Positions 10,567-19,902 are shown, counted from the first letter of the stretch. The stretch is 64,000 bases of DNA from Thermodesulfobacteriota bacterium (GCA_031082315.1 JAVHLC010000008.1:1-64000), one strand, 5' to 3'. A program made the numbers and translations. Notes: a model not told the origin generated them from the letters alone.

Positions 10567-11487
10567 TCATCCTGTGGTCTGTTCATAGAGCGGAGCCATC
10601 TCATCCCAGAAATTCGGCTGTACGCAGCCGATACAGATGGCGTTCCGCACACACCAGTTGACCTTGTTGTTCCACTGACGCTGCCAGCAATCGGCATAGG
10701 TTTCCATTCCCTTACAGCCGAGTTTCAGGCGGCAACCTTCTTCGCCATAGGACCTGGCAAACTTTCCCTCTTCATAATACTTACGATAGGGACAGTTATC
10801 ATGGATTGTGTTGCCAAAGAACAGCGTGGGTCGCCTATATTCATCCACAGGCGGAAGGCCCTTGGTCAGTGCATAGGCAATAGTCCCTACCATCCAATCC
10901 GGATGGGGAGGACAACCAGGGACATTAACCACCGGCGTTTTTATCCCGTTCTCCTCGAAGATAGCGGTGACCGGTTTTGCTCCGGTGGGATTGGGTTTGG
11001 CCGCCGGGATACCGCCAAAAGAGGCGCAGGTGCCAAAGGCCAGGGTTGCCGCGGCCTTTTTACCCATATCAATGGTAGCATCTAACATAGTAATCTCATG
11101 TCCTCGACGTTCGCCAACCATACAGAACCGTCCGTCTTCCTTGGTGGGTATAGAACCCTCGACTACCAGATAAAACTTTCCGGCATAATCCTCTGCCACT
11201 TTATACATCTTCTCCATGGCCGGTTCACCTTGGGCAGCCATTACTGTGGAATGAAATTTTAAACTGATTATCTTGAGCAGGACGGTGGCAATATCTGGTT
11301 CGACGGAATTGAGGAGGGAGACAGAGCATCCGGTACAACCTGAGCCCTGAAGCCATATCACCGGAGGATTACCTGCCAGGGCCTTTTCCAGGGCCTGCGC
11401 CACATTCGGGATACCTAGATTGGAAAGCCCGCATGCTGCGGCGGTACCCCCGCATACCTTTAAGAAGTTACGCCTTGTAATTTTCAT
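10567..11487 (-). CDS. hysB: [NiFeSe] hydrogenase small subunit, Tat-exported
   Basis: The electron-transfer subunit, 306 residues. The N-terminus TRRNFLKV (4-11) is a twin-arginine export motif, so the dimer is exported folded to the periplasm. Proximal-cluster ligands are C51, C54, C154 and C192; distal ligands are H229, C232, C252 and C258; the medial cluster has C267, C279, C285 and C288. C279 (in NWCV) replaces the proline found in standard [NiFe] enzymes. By family knowledge this turns the medial [3Fe-4S] into a [4Fe-4S] cluster, as in [NiFeSe] hydrogenases. There is no C-terminal membrane anchor and no cytochrome b gene nearby, so a soluble periplasmic partner such as a c-type cytochrome is inferred. 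The start ATG has a strong SD (AAAGGAGGAG). Confidence 0.95.
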   Translation of the reverse strand: MKITRRNFLKVCGGTAAACGLSNLGIPNVAQALEKALAGNPPVIWLQGSGCTGCSVSLLNSVEPDIATVLLKIISLKFHSTVMAAQGEPAMEKMYKVAEDYAGKFYLVVEGSIPTKEDGRFCMVGERRGHEITMLDATIDMGKKAAATLAFGTCASFGGIPAAKPNPTGAKPVTAIFEENGIKTPVVNVPGCPPHPDWMVGTIAYALTKGLPPVDEYRRPTLFFGNTIHDNCPYRKYYEEGKFARSYGEEGCRLKLGCKGMETYADCWQRQWNNKVNWCVRNAICIGCVQPNFWDEMAPLYEQTTG

Positions 11488-11602
11488 TCACATCTCCTCC
11501 TTTCAAGGCAGTTGTAGGACAACATCTTCTTTTTACTTCCCAGGTAATTACGCTAGTATCTCTCTATCCTTCACCTCCTTTTGGATGGAGTAAGGCATCA
11601 AT

Positions 11603-11643
11603 TGTGCTAGTATTCACTATCACAATCTAATTTAGCATGTCAA
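11603..11643 (-). promoter_or_regulatory. Candidate promoter and dyad operator of the hydrogenase operon
   Basis: On the minus strand TTGACA lies at 11643-11638. A 22-bp imperfect dyad (8 of 11 pairs, TGTG...CACA outer arms) lies at 11603-11624, overlapping where the -10 would fall. The -10 itself is weak (GATAGT at 16 bp). The start codon of hysB is about 115 bases further on. A regulator bound here could control the operon; which one is unknown. Confidence 0.35.
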
Positions 11644-12129
11644 ACCATTTTTCTCTAAATTGAGCTAACCTGCTTATTCCTTGTCGCAATTCAGCTCCAC
11701 TTCTTTTTAATTCAGTCACGCACCTTATCGTCAACCGACTTAAATCACCCGGCATCTTAAAGGATGCCGACCCAGCCAGTCATTTGAGATACCTGTGGGG
11801 TAATTATGTGCACAAGTTCACAAGCATACCCAAAAATTTTTGGCCGCGTCTGTATGTTCCTGCATCCTTTACCAAATCCTGTTTCATTTCCCCTGAGCCC
11901 CAAAGGCCATGCCCCTTTAAGGTAGCCTATTACTCCGGCAGGTAAATACATAAAAAATGTCATGTCGGATCCCCAATCAAGTTGAGGACGGGCTTGATCC
12001 GGCATCCAGTTCCTTGCTGGATTCCCGCTTTCGCGGGAATGACAGTATTCGGGTATTTTGTTGCCGGAGTAATAACTTATTCCACAACTTTCCTTAACTT
12101 TCTTATCGGGAAAGTGGGGACAGGACTTT
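11644..12129. other. Non-coding stretch upstream of the hydrogenase operon
   Basis: No convincing gene. A minus-strand frame at 11757-12005 starts inside a dispersed repeat and resembles no known protein. The right part (about 11967-12046) contains a common intergenic repeat that ends in the 12021-12040 hairpin. Confidence 0.4.
12021..12040. repeat. Short palindromic dispersed repeat (ATTCCCGC hairpin)
   Basis: ATTCCCGC (12021-12028), a TTTC loop, then GCGGGAAT (12033-12040). This hairpin with its flanking sequence is a frequent intergenic repeat in proteobacterial genomes (known pattern). It is non-coding. Confidence 0.6.
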
Positions 12130-12314
12130 AATCAGTGTTCATCCGAAAACTGTCGTTTCCAGATTCACGCTTTCAGCCGCCAGCTATCAGCTTTCAGCAA
12201 GAAATCAAGACAAACAGCATGTTAAGCTGATAGCTGAGTGTCAAAAATTCGCCGGTATTGTGACGAGATGACAGCTCATCCGGAATTTTGGGTTTCCAGA
12301 CGAAGGCTGATTAG
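12130..12314. repeat. Repeat family A, copy 1
   Basis: About 185 bp with terminal inverted repeats built on TTCATCCGGAAA / TTTCCGGATGAA, here degenerate (left GTTCATCCGAAAACTGTCG; right end ...GGCTGATTAG). The core holds the conserved string AAGACAAACA...TTAAGCTGATAGCTGA seen in copies 2, 3 (inverted) and 4. It lies 10 bases from the end of comEC. Confidence 0.7.
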
Positions 12315-12323
12315 AAAGGTTCC

Positions 12324-14804
12324 TTAGCGGGGAAAAGGTTCTATTTGGAGATTATGGCCATCCGTGAGGCAGGTGACCGCCCCGTCCCGGTCTGTCCGGT
12401 AGATAGAACAACCCTGATCCACATATCTTTCCAGCACATTCCTATGGGGAAAAGAGAAACGATTAAGCCTCCCCACTGAGAAAATAACCGTATCAGGGGC
12501 TACCGCCCTTATAAAACCGGAGGTATTCGATGTATTACTGCCATGATGGGGGGCAAGAAGGACATCGGATTTAAGGACATACCCCCCTTGCAACAGCTCA
12601 TTCTCCCTGCATGCGTCGATATCACCGGGAAAAAGAAGGTGTCTGCGGCCATAGCTGATTCTGAGGACCAGAGAACGGCGGTTAAGAAGGACGTCCTGCC
12701 CGCCCGTCGCCGCCATATCACCGGACGGGCCATAGACATCGACCATAACGCCGTTGATATTAAAAGGGTAGCGGCTGTCCATCTTAAATTCCCGGTGAGG
12801 GATGCCTTTATGCGAGACCGCTTGTTGCCAGCGGACAAAGGCCTCTGTCTCTACCCGGTCTCCATTCGCCCAGACCTCTTTGACCTTAAAGTTATCCAGC
12901 AAAAAGATAAGACCGCCTATGTGATCAGGATGAGGATGGGTAAGCACCAGGTAGTCTATAGTCCTAATTCCTTTCGCCCTCAAAAAAGGCGCTATCACCC
13001 GCTCCCCAATATCAAACCGGCCGCTCAGAGTCCCGCCTCCATCGATAATCATGTTCTTTCCACCGGGGAATTGCACGAGCGCGGCATTCCCCTGACCGAC
13101 ATCCAGAAAGGTGGTCCTGAGCATATCAAAATGGCTTTGCTGATAAGCGCCAACCATTCTTGCCACGAGAATGATAAATAGACAGGTCAGGCCGCACCAT
13201 CTGAATGCCTTGCGGCGGGAGGCCATAGTAATGAGCAGGACCCCCGCATAAAAAAGGAGTATTTCAAACAAGTAGGGCGGTGTTACCCATAGAGAAGAAA
13301 ACGGCCAGGCCGCAAAAGAATCAATAATCTTCACCATCGCGGTAAGGCTCAGAGATCCTGCCTGCAGAAATATGTCCGCCAGTTTCAGGGAAAGGGGTGA
13401 CAGGGCAACGGAAACAAGTCCCAGAGGCAATACCAGCATACCTACCAAAGGGACCACAATAACGTTGGATAAGAGGCCGACCACAGACAGCCGGTGAAAG
13501 TGATAGGCCACGATCGGCGCCGTACCCAGGGTAGCGATGGCCGATATCAAAAACAGGCCCCATAACTTATCCACAAACGGGGAAGGCCGCGGACGCAGCC
13601 TGGCCAAAGGGTTCTCCCTTTTTCTGCCAAGCCAATCCTGCCAGCGGGGGTAGAAGAAGATTATGGAGAATACGGCCATAAACGATAGCTGAAAAGACGG
13701 GGCATAAAGCGCCGCGGGCGAAAAAAGCAATATGGCCCACATAGCCATGGCCAGGTTATTGTAAATATCCCACTGCCGGCCCAGTAGGACAGCGGTGAGA
13801 AACACGGAGACCATGATCATGGCCCGGATAGAAGGGTGAGACAGGCCGGCCATGGCCCCATAGAACAGGACTATGGGGATAGAAAACAAGGCGGCTATTT
13901 TGAAGGCCGAAAATCTCAGGAGCAGGTAAGAGGAGCGTTTTATCAGCCACAGGCCAAGGGCATAAGCACCCCAGGCCACCATACCCATGTGCAGGCCGGA
14001 AATGGCCAGAATGTGAGTCACCCCGGCCCGGGTAAACGCCTCCTGTACGGGTCTGGGGATACTGCCCCTCTCGCCGATAAGAAGGGCCTTGTATAAAGAG
14101 GCCGCTAACGGGGTGGCATGGTTATCCAGAAAGCCCTGGATATGAGAACGGGCGTCTTCAATAAGGCTGGAGAGGGCACGCCAAGGCGCATCTTCGAAAA
14201 GGCCGCTCTTGCCGATAACCGTCAGAAGATGCGGGTCAGAGACCCAGGCGGTAACGTAAACGTCTCTGAGGGCCATGTGCTTCTCAAAATCAAACCCCCC
14301 CGGATTCTTAAAGTTAATTACCGGGCGCAGACTGCCCATCCATAAGAGTCGATCGCCGCAAGCAAGCCGGGCCGGCGGTCTGTCTTTTAGACGCACAAGA
14401 ATGCGGCCGCTTACGGACCGTATTTCTTCCTGACCAAGATATTGTTCGGCCCTGATCAACAATTCTGTTCTGTCTGGTAAAAAGACCGGCATCTTTTCCA
14501 GGACACCGGCCAGGCGTACACTACGTCCGTCAGCCAGGGACAAAAGGTCCCGGGGCGTATTTTGCTCCGGTGAAAAAGCCCCGGCATGGAGATAACCCAG
14601 ACACACAAAAAGCAGCCAGGACAGTAAGAGACCGCCCTTTCCCTGTCTCTTATCCGGAGCGAGATAACTCGAATAAAACAGGCCGGCCATAAGGGCTGAA
14701 ACGGCCCCCAGAGCAAAGTTTATTCCACCCTTAAACGGCAGATGATGGTTTAAGACCAGACCGGTGACAAAGGCGGTGAGCAGGATGGGGAGTAGTCTGT
14801 TCAA
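12324..14804 (-). CDS. comEC: ComEC/Rec2 DNA-uptake channel protein
   Basis: An 826-residue polytopic membrane protein of the ComEC/Rec2 family, which carries single-stranded DNA across the inner membrane in natural transformation. Hydrophobic segments fill the first 80 residues. The central competence domain (with ISGLHMGMVAW) is strongly hydrophobic. The C-terminal part is a metallo-beta-lactamase-like domain with FLDVGQGN near residue 560 and LTHPHPDHIGG near 620, the metal-binding signature thought to degrade the non-transported strand. The length is usual for three-domain ComEC. The start overlaps the end of the MerR-type gene by four bases (ATGA), so the two are co-translated, downstream of dnaJ. 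No other competence gene lies in the window, so competence itself is not shown. Confidence 0.93.
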   Translation of the reverse strand: MNRLLPILLTAFVTGLVLNHHLPFKGGINFALGAVSALMAGLFYSSYLAPDKRQGKGGLLLSWLLFVCLGYLHAGAFSPEQNTPRDLLSLADGRSVRLAGVLEKMPVFLPDRTELLIRAEQYLGQEEIRSVSGRILVRLKDRPPARLACGDRLLWMGSLRPVINFKNPGGFDFEKHMALRDVYVTAWVSDPHLLTVIGKSGLFEDAPWRALSSLIEDARSHIQGFLDNHATPLAASLYKALLIGERGSIPRPVQEAFTRAGVTHILAISGLHMGMVAWGAYALGLWLIKRSSYLLLRFSAFKIAALFSIPIVLFYGAMAGLSHPSIRAMIMVSVFLTAVLLGRQWDIYNNLAMAMWAILLFSPAALYAPSFQLSFMAVFSIIFFYPRWQDWLGRKRENPLARLRPRPSPFVDKLWGLFLISAIATLGTAPIVAYHFHRLSVVGLLSNVIVVPLVGMLVLPLGLVSVALSPLSLKLADIFLQAGSLSLTAMVKIIDSFAAWPFSSLWVTPPYLFEILLFYAGVLLITMASRRKAFRWCGLTCLFIILVARMVGAYQQSHFDMLRTTFLDVGQGNAALVQFPGGKNMIIDGGGTLSGRFDIGERVIAPFLRAKGIRTIDYLVLTHPHPDHIGGLIFLLDNFKVKEVWANGDRVETEAFVRWQQAVSHKGIPHREFKMDSRYPFNINGVMVDVYGPSGDMAATGGQDVLLNRRSLVLRISYGRRHLLFPGDIDACRENELLQGGYVLKSDVLLAPHHGSNTSNTSGFIRAVAPDTVIFSVGRLNRFSFPHRNVLERYVDQGCSIYRTDRDGAVTCLTDGHNLQIEPFPR

Positions 14805-15181
14805 TCACTTTCTTCTTGCACTGTGATCTTGGTTATATCTTTTCTAAACGGCCGGGCAGGTAGTTTAGCGGATTCTGCCAAGTAGTCCTTAAGTCTGGAC
14901 TGTATCTCCTTTTCTATTCCTTCAGTCAGGTGTTCTATCTGTTTTTGCAAGGATAGTATCTTTCTCCGCATCTCAAGAATTACCTCAATCCCGGCCGTAT
15001 TTACATCCAGGTCCTGACGCAGGCGCACAATCCTGGCCAATTCTTCCATATCTTTCTCTGTAAAAACGAAACGGCCGGACTCCTTCCCGGGCTGCAGGAG
15101 CCCTTCACACACATAAAGACGTATGGTCCGGGTGCGAATCCCCAGCCGCCTCGCTACCTCGGTTATAGTATAAATACGCAT
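14801..15181 (-). CDS. MerR-family regulator, HspR/CbpM-like
   Basis: 126 residues. The N-terminal 70 form a MerR-type winged helix-turn-helix (YTITEVARRLGIRTRTIRLY, then GLLQPG). The rest is a predicted coiled coil (about 75-110) with a charged tail. It lies 3 bases after dnaJ and overlaps comEC by four bases. By context it is either HspR, the repressor of dnaK/dnaJ heat-shock operons, or CbpM, which inhibits a CbpA-type DnaJ. Both fit a MerR-like fold next to a J-protein. The GLLQPG wing and the HTH suggest DNA binding, which favours HspR. No HspR operator (HAIR-like inverted repeat) was recognised upstream. Confidence 0.8.
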   Translation of the reverse strand: MRIYTITEVARRLGIRTRTIRLYVCEGLLQPGKESGRFVFTEKDMEELARIVRLRQDLDVNTAGIEVILEMRRKILSLQKQIEHLTEGIEKEIQSRLKDYLAESAKLPARPFRKDITKITVQEESD

Positions 15182-15184
15182 TTC

Positions 15185-16273
15185 TTATCTGCCGCCCCCT
15201 TTTTTGACCGCCATGTTCTCTTTAAGCTCGCGGAACAGGGCCTCTGAACGGCTATCCAGGTGGCGGGGGATAGCCACCTCGATCTCGACAAATTGATCCC
15301 CCCGTGCTCCTCCTTTGAGCGCAGGCACGCCCTTTCCTTTGAGCCGAAATCTCTGCCCGTTTTGCGTCCCAGGCGGCACGGTCATCTCTACCCGCCCATA
15401 GAGTGTATCCACAGAGACCTTTCCTCCGAGGACAGCCGTGAAAAGATCAACCGTAGTCTTAACCTGGATATTATTCCCTTCACGGCGGAATACAGGATCA
15501 AGTCTAACCTTGATTTCAATGTAAAGATCGCCTGGCGGGCCGCCATTATATCCGGGATATCCCTTACCGGCCAGCCTGATCCTGGAGCCGTTATCCACTC
15601 CTTGAGGTATGTGCACGTCAAAGCGCTTCTCTGTCCTCACCATGCCCAACCCATGACAAACCGGGCAACCTTTTGTGCCGATACGCCCGCTGCCGCCGCA
15701 ACGGCCGCAGGTCGTAACTACATGCACCGCTCCTTTCCGGCTCGCTTTTTGCCCGCTCCCTTTGCAATCAGGACATGTCTCGCCGCTATAGGGATCAATG
15801 CCGTTCCCTGCGCATTTCTTGCATGGCTCCTCTTGAGCCAGGCTAACCTGGGTTTTTGTCCCAAAAACTGCGTCGCGGAATTCCACTTCCAGAACAGTAT
15901 AAAGATCATCCCCCCGCATTGGTTGGGGGCGATAAGAGGCCTTTTCTCCAAAGAGATTTTCAAAGATAGAACTGAAACCCCCTCCGGACTCCGAGGTAAA
16001 CCGGCCGAAATCAAATACCCTCTCTCCGCCCGGATAGGTATAGCTATAGGAAGAAGCGGCGCTTCTCAGACGGTCATATTCGGCCTTTTTTTCCGGACGG
16101 CCGAGGATGTCGTAGGCCTCGCTGATTTCTTTAAATTTTGCCTCTGCCTCTTTATCACCGGGGTTGACATCCGGGTGGTACTTTCGCGCCAGCTTGCGGT
16201 AGGCCTTTTTGATCTCTTCATCCGTGGCCTCGGGTTTTACCCCCAGGATGTCGTACAGGTCTTTTTGGATCAT
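15185..16273 (-). CDS. dnaJ: DnaJ-type co-chaperone
   Basis: A 362-residue J-protein that by family stimulates DnaK ATPase and delivers unfolded clients. The J domain (1-70) has the essential HPD in [11 protein letters not shown] Gly/Phe-rich linker follows (about 75-110). The zinc-binding domain (about 150-210) has four CxxC pairs: [24 protein letters not shown] and CPVCHGLG. Two C-terminal beta domains hold the client-binding surface. Full type-I DnaJ architecture makes it more than a CbpA, which lacks zinc. dnaK and grpE are not nearby, so this may be a second DnaJ. It heads the dnaJ-merR-comEC unit on the minus strand. Confidence 0.93.
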   Translation of the reverse strand: MIQKDLYDILGVKPEATDEEIKKAYRKLARKYHPDVNPGDKEAEAKFKEISEAYDILGRPEKKAEYDRLRSAASSYSYTYPGGERVFDFGRFTSESGGGFSSIFENLFGEKASYRPQPMRGDDLYTVLEVEFRDAVFGTKTQVSLAQEEPCKKCAGNGIDPYSGETCPDCKGSGQKASRKGAVHVVTTCGRCGGSGRIGTKGCPVCHGLGMVRTEKRFDVHIPQGVDNGSRIRLAGKGYPGYNGGPPGDLYIEIKVRLDPVFRREGNNIQVKTTVDLFTAVLGGKVSVDTLYGRVEMTVPPGTQNGQRFRLKGKGVPALKGGARGDQFVEIEVAIPRHLDSRSEALFRELKENMAVKKGGGR

Positions 16274-16310
16274 GGGTTATGGGACTTTTCCAGCCTCCAA
16301 GAATAGTTAC

Positions 16311-16433
16311 TTTATAACTATTCAGGTTCAAAGTTCCAAGGTTCACAGTTCAAGGTTAGAGAACGATGAAAATTGATAGGAGAAGCGAAAAGTAGCCAAC
16401 CGTGAACCGTGAACCTGACAACCTGAGTAGTTA
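16311..16433. repeat. Imperfect inverted repeat between dnaJ and cpoB
   Basis: The left arm (AACTATTCAGGTTCAAAG..., continuing GGTTCACAGTTCAAGGTT) mirrors the right arm (AACCGTGAACCGTGAACCTG, then CAACCTGAGTAGTT). The element is about 120 bp and non-coding, and its arms could form a long hairpin in the mRNA leader of dnaJ or trailer of cpoB. It is unrelated to repeat family A. Confidence 0.55.
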
Positions 16434-16435
16434 CC

Positions 16436-17338
16436 TTACTTCTTACCCCACTTTTTTAGATTCGCGCGCGCTGCCTCGGCCTGCTCACTCTTGGGATATT
16501 CTTCGAGCAATTTTTCCATAAGGAACCTGGCCGTTTTTGTGTCCCCGAGATGATGAAAGGCCAGCCCTTGTTTCAGCAGGGCGGAGGGAACCTTAGTCCC
16601 TTTATGTTCACGGACGACCTTTTCATATTCCAGGATGGCCTCTTCGTAGCGCTCCTGCTGGTAATAACATTCTCCAAGCCAGTACCCGGCATTGCCGGCC
16701 AATTCAGAATCAGGGTATTCCTTTAAAAAAGTCCTGAATTTCTCTATAGCCTGCCTGTATGCATTTTCTTTATAAAGCTTGTAGGCCTCATCATAATCTT
16801 CCTTTGCCGATTTCCGGGCCTTTATCTTTGTCTTTTCTATGGTAACCGCCTGCCCGGTCACTGCCGGTGTATCGCTTTTTACCTCTTTACCGGCAGACTT
16901 ATCCTCATGTGAAACATTTTTCTCCAGAACGCTTATCCTGGCCTGAAGACTGTTTATCTGGTCAGAGAGTTTTTGCATCTTTTCGGCTAAGACCTTATCT
17001 TCCGCCTCGCTCCGGCCTGTTAACTCCTGCCAGCGATTTTCCTGCCGCTCTATCCTGTCCTGCAGGCGCATCATCTCCGCTTTGATATCCTCAAGCTGTA
17101 TCCCCATAGCGGCCTGTTTTTTGCTTATAACTTCCACAGACTTAACTGTGTCCATGCTTCTCAGCCCTTCTTTCATCTTAGAGACCTGCTCTTGCAGGCC
17201 GCTGATCTCTTTATAGACTTCGCCTGTCTGCCTGCTCAAGACATTGATTTTATCATTTAATATGAGGACATCTTCCTGCACGGCGCAGGCGCTCAGGATC
17301 ATCACCATACCCATAAAAATAAAAGCGAACCATTTCAT
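16436..17338 (-). CDS. cpoB: Cell division coordinator CpoB (YbgF) lipoprotein
   Basis: 300 residues. The N-terminus has a lipoprotein signal with lipobox LSAC (cleavage before C18), so it is exported and probably lipid-anchored; E. coli CpoB is a soluble periplasmic protein. Residues about 25-130 are a coiled coil, the trimerisation region in the family. From about 175, three TPR-like repeats (YDEAYKLYKENAYRQAI..., NAGYWLGECYYQQERYEEAI..., LKQGLAFHHLGDTKTARF) form the CpoB C-terminal domain. By family it links Tol function to peptidoglycan synthesis during constriction. It lies 15 bases after tolB and closes the tol operon. Confidence 0.9.
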   Translation of the reverse strand: MKWFAFIFMGMVMILSACAVQEDVLILNDKINVLSRQTGEVYKEISGLQEQVSKMKEGLRSMDTVKSVEVISKKQAAMGIQLEDIKAEMMRLQDRIERQENRWQELTGRSEAEDKVLAEKMQKLSDQINSLQARISVLEKNVSHEDKSAGKEVKSDTPAVTGQAVTIEKTKIKARKSAKEDYDEAYKLYKENAYRQAIEKFRTFLKEYPDSELAGNAGYWLGECYYQQERYEEAILEYEKVVREHKGTKVPSALLKQGLAFHHLGDTKTARFLMEKLLEEYPKSEQAEAARANLKKWGKK

Positions 17339-17353
17339 AATGTTGTACCCCTT

Positions 17354-18661
17354 TCAGTTAAGCCGGCGTGACCAGCAAGGTTGTGTCTGCGCGCCGGTCG
17401 CAGATGCGCCCGGGCGTGCACTGTTTATAATCCTGCGCTGGCCGCTGCCGTCGGAAAACATGACAAAAAGCTGCGTCTCCCCGCCCCGGGTAGAACTGAA
17501 GACTATCTGCCGGCTGTCCGGCGACCAGGAGGGACATTCGTTGTTCCCGGAGGCATCGGTCAATTGTGTTACCTTACCGCTTTTGACATCAATAGTATAG
17601 ATGTCAAAATGCCGGCCTTTCATGCCGTTGTAAACGATACAATCACTGCGGGGCGACCAGTCCGGAGCCGTGTTATAAGACCCAGCAAAGGTCAGGCGGC
17701 GCGTATGCATATTTTGCAAGTCAAGGATGTAGATCTGCGGCGCGCCGGAGGAATCAGAGACATAGGCCAATTGTTTACCATCCGGTGACCAGGCGGGTGA
17801 GACGTTTATTCCCCAGTTATTGGTCAGTCGCCGGATAATACTGCCCTGGCGATCGATAAGATAAAGCTGCGAATTGCTCCCGTCCTTGGTCAGCGCAACT
17901 GCCAGGAATTTACCATCCGGAGACCAGGCCGGCGAGACATTGATACCTTTAAAGTCTGCCAGTCTCCGGCTTTTCCCGGTATAGATATTTTTAATGTAAA
18001 GGATAGGTCTTCCCTCCCGGTAAGAGGTGTAAACTATCTCCTCCCCATCGGGAGAAAACCTTGGAGAAAGGACGATAGAACGTTCCGAGGTGATGCGGCG
18101 CGCATTTTCTCCATCAAAGTCGGCTACATATATTTCTTTATGGCCATCCCTAGCCCATACAAAGGCTATTTTAGACTGGCTTATGCCGGGTTCGCCGGTC
18201 AGGACCTGAATGACCAGATCACAGAAGCGATGAAGCATGGCCCGATAATTTATCATTTCCCCTTCGTAGCGACGACCAAGGGCTATCTTGCCTTCTGCCA
18301 CATCGATCAGCACCATTTCAAGCACCAGCCGGTCACCGGCACTTTTAAAGTTGCCCTTAATAACAAACTCGGCCCCCAGGGCGCTCCAATCGGAGGCATC
18401 ACCGCCGCCGTAAATGTCCGGATCAATGGCGGTAAAAATGCCGTGAAAGACAAGGGCATGCGTAAGGGTATCGGAGAATTTTTTACCTGCCTCCAGGCTG
18501 CCCGTCGCCCCGGCCAGCGGACGAAAATAAGGGACTGCGATAGAGATTTTCCGGGTTTGACCCGAGGTGATGTCTATGTAAACCCTCGCGCAGGCATGGC
18601 CCGCGGCCAACAACCATCCGGCGAGCATAAGGGCTATAAGATATTTAAGTTTATGCGCCAT
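17354..18661 (-). CDS. tolB: TolB periplasmic beta-propeller protein
   Basis: 435 residues, the usual TolB length. A Sec signal peptide (1 to about 25, hydrophobic YLIALMLAGWLLAAG) sends it to the periplasm. The N-terminal domain (about 30-160) resembles the TolB amino-terminal fold. From about 165 to 430 there are five to six PD40/WD40-like propeller blades, with repeated SPDG and SPAWSPDGK motifs. By family it exchanges between TolA and Pal to move Pal to the division site. It lies 5 bases after tolA. Pal, normally encoded next, is absent from this operon. Confidence 0.93.
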   Translation of the reverse strand: MAHKLKYLIALMLAGWLLAAGHACARVYIDITSGQTRKISIAVPYFRPLAGATGSLEAGKKFSDTLTHALVFHGIFTAIDPDIYGGGDASDWSALGAEFVIKGNFKSAGDRLVLEMVLIDVAEGKIALGRRYEGEMINYRAMLHRFCDLVIQVLTGEPGISQSKIAFVWARDGHKEIYVADFDGENARRITSERSIVLSPRFSPDGEEIVYTSYREGRPILYIKNIYTGKSRRLADFKGINVSPAWSPDGKFLAVALTKDGSNSQLYLIDRQGSIIRRLTNNWGINVSPAWSPDGKQLAYVSDSSGAPQIYILDLQNMHTRRLTFAGSYNTAPDWSPRSDCIVYNGMKGRHFDIYTIDVKSGKVTQLTDASGNNECPSWSPDSRQIVFSSTRGGETQLFVMFSDGSGQRRIINSARPGASATGAQTQPCWSRRLN

Positions 18662-18666
18662 GCAGA

Positions 18667-19488
18667 TTATCCCCGATCACTTGGACGAAACCGGATGCCT
18701 ATCTCCAGAACCGATTCTCCTATCTCCGGCGGTAAAGGTGAAAACGGACTGGAGAGGCGCACTGCACGAATAGCAGAATTATCCACGTAGGTATTCCCGG
18801 AACTCTTCTCCAGCCAGACGCTTCCGATGCCCCCGTTCTTATAAATACGCACCACGACGATCGTCTCCAGATTTTTATATCTTAACAGATTTGGCGGAAT
18901 CACCCAGTTGCTGCTTATTTTATCCCAAACCAGTCCCAGGTATATATTCAAAATGGATGACCCGGCCTGCTCACTGCCGCCGGCGACGGGCGTACGCGCC
19001 TCAATGGCCCCGCCCTCCCGGCCGATCTTTTCCCGAATACCGGCCAGCGCTTTTTTCATATCCGGAGAGCCCTGCTGCCCGGCCTGTTTTCTTAACCTGT
19101 CCAGGGCGGTTTTAAGATATTCTTCGCGTTGTTTCTCTTTTCTTTGCCCGCTTTCGCGTTGCAAGGCCAGGGACTTTATCTTTTCTTCATATTGTCGCGA
19201 TAAATTCTCGTCAGTTAATATCTTTTTATTGACAACCTTTTTCCCCGCAGCCTCAATGCCTGTATCCTTGGCGTTCACGGATTTAGACGGAACGGGATAC
19301 CTGGCCGGCAAGGGAGCGCCAACCAGGCGTACGCTGTAAACAGGCGTCAGATGGTAACGTCGCGGGAAAAGAGTTAGAGGAAGCACGGCCAGCAGGAAAA
19401 TAAGGAGATGCAAGACCAGAGAGAAGATCAGCGGGTAAGTCCATTCCCTCGGCGAGGTTTTATCGTCACATATTGACCAGGGATTCAT
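18667..19488 (-). CDS. tolA: TolA-like energy transducer (TonB/TolA C-terminal domain)
   Basis: 273 residues. A single membrane helix (about 18-40, LIFSLVLHLLIFLLAVLPL) sits after a short cytoplasmic head. A charged helical stretch (about 85-150, rich in K, E, Q and R) spans the periplasm, and a TonB/TolA C-terminal domain (about 180-270, WVIPPNLLRYKNLETIVVV...) ends it. By family it couples the proton-motive force used by TolQR to outer-membrane partners. Its position between tolR and tolB argues for TolA rather than TonB. It overlaps tolR by four bases (ATGA). Confidence 0.85.
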   Translation of the reverse strand: MNPWSICDDKTSPREWTYPLIFSLVLHLLIFLLAVLPLTLFPRRYHLTPVYSVRLVGAPLPARYPVPSKSVNAKDTGIEAAGKKVVNKKILTDENLSRQYEEKIKSLALQRESGQRKEKQREEYLKTALDRLRKQAGQQGSPDMKKALAGIREKIGREGGAIEARTPVAGGSEQAGSSILNIYLGLVWDKISSNWVIPPNLLRYKNLETIVVVRIYKNGGIGSVWLEKSSGNTYVDNSAIRAVRLSSPFSPLPPEIGESVLEIGIRFRPSDRG

Positions 19489-19898
19489 TTTTTTTCTTCT
19501 AAAGGCTCTGTCACCATACCCAGTTTTTCAATGCCCGCCGCCCTTATCTGGGCCATAATCTCCACCACGAGGCCATAGGGGACAGACCGGTCGGCCCTGA
19601 GCAGGACCTCGCGGCCTGTTGCCGTCTCCTTAAGATGCTGCATGTACTTCTTAATTTGAGGCTGCGGTATCCGGGCATTATTAACAAAGATATCTTTATG
19701 TCTATCGATGGTTATAACTATGTTTTCCTCTTTATTGTCTATGGCCCGGGCGGTAGTCTTCGGCAATTCCACGTCCATGCCCTGAATCATCATAGGCGCG
19801 GTTACCATAAAAATTATCAGGAGTACAAGCATTACATCTACAAAAGGGGTTACGTTAATTTCGGAAAGGAGTCTTTTGTCGTTACCGCCTAGCTCCAT
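19485..19898 (-). CDS. tolR: TolR (ExbD/TolR family)
   Basis: 137 residues, with one N-terminal membrane helix (about 16-36, VTPFVDVMLVLLIIFMVTAP) holding the conserved Asp of the proton channel, then a periplasmic domain. By family it pairs with TolQ to harvest the proton-motive force. Its start is 4 bases after the tolQ stop and its end overlaps tolA. The NVTPFVDVMLVLLIIFMV signature is typical of the family. Confidence 0.93.
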   Translation of the reverse strand: MELGGNDKRLLSEINVTPFVDVMLVLLIIFMVTAPMMIQGMDVELPKTTARAIDNKEENIVITIDRHKDIFVNNARIPQPQIKKYMQHLKETATGREVLLRADRSVPYGLVVEIMAQIRAAGIEKLGMVTEPLEEKK

Positions 19899-19902
19899 AC
19901 TA

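Noticed and set aside
11757-12005. 82-residue minus-strand frame upstream of the hydrogenase
   Set aside because: It begins inside a common dispersed repeat and shows no domain or SD.
15260-16306. 348-residue plus-strand frame opposite dnaJ
   Set aside because: A shadow of dnaJ; the minus strand has all J-protein motifs.
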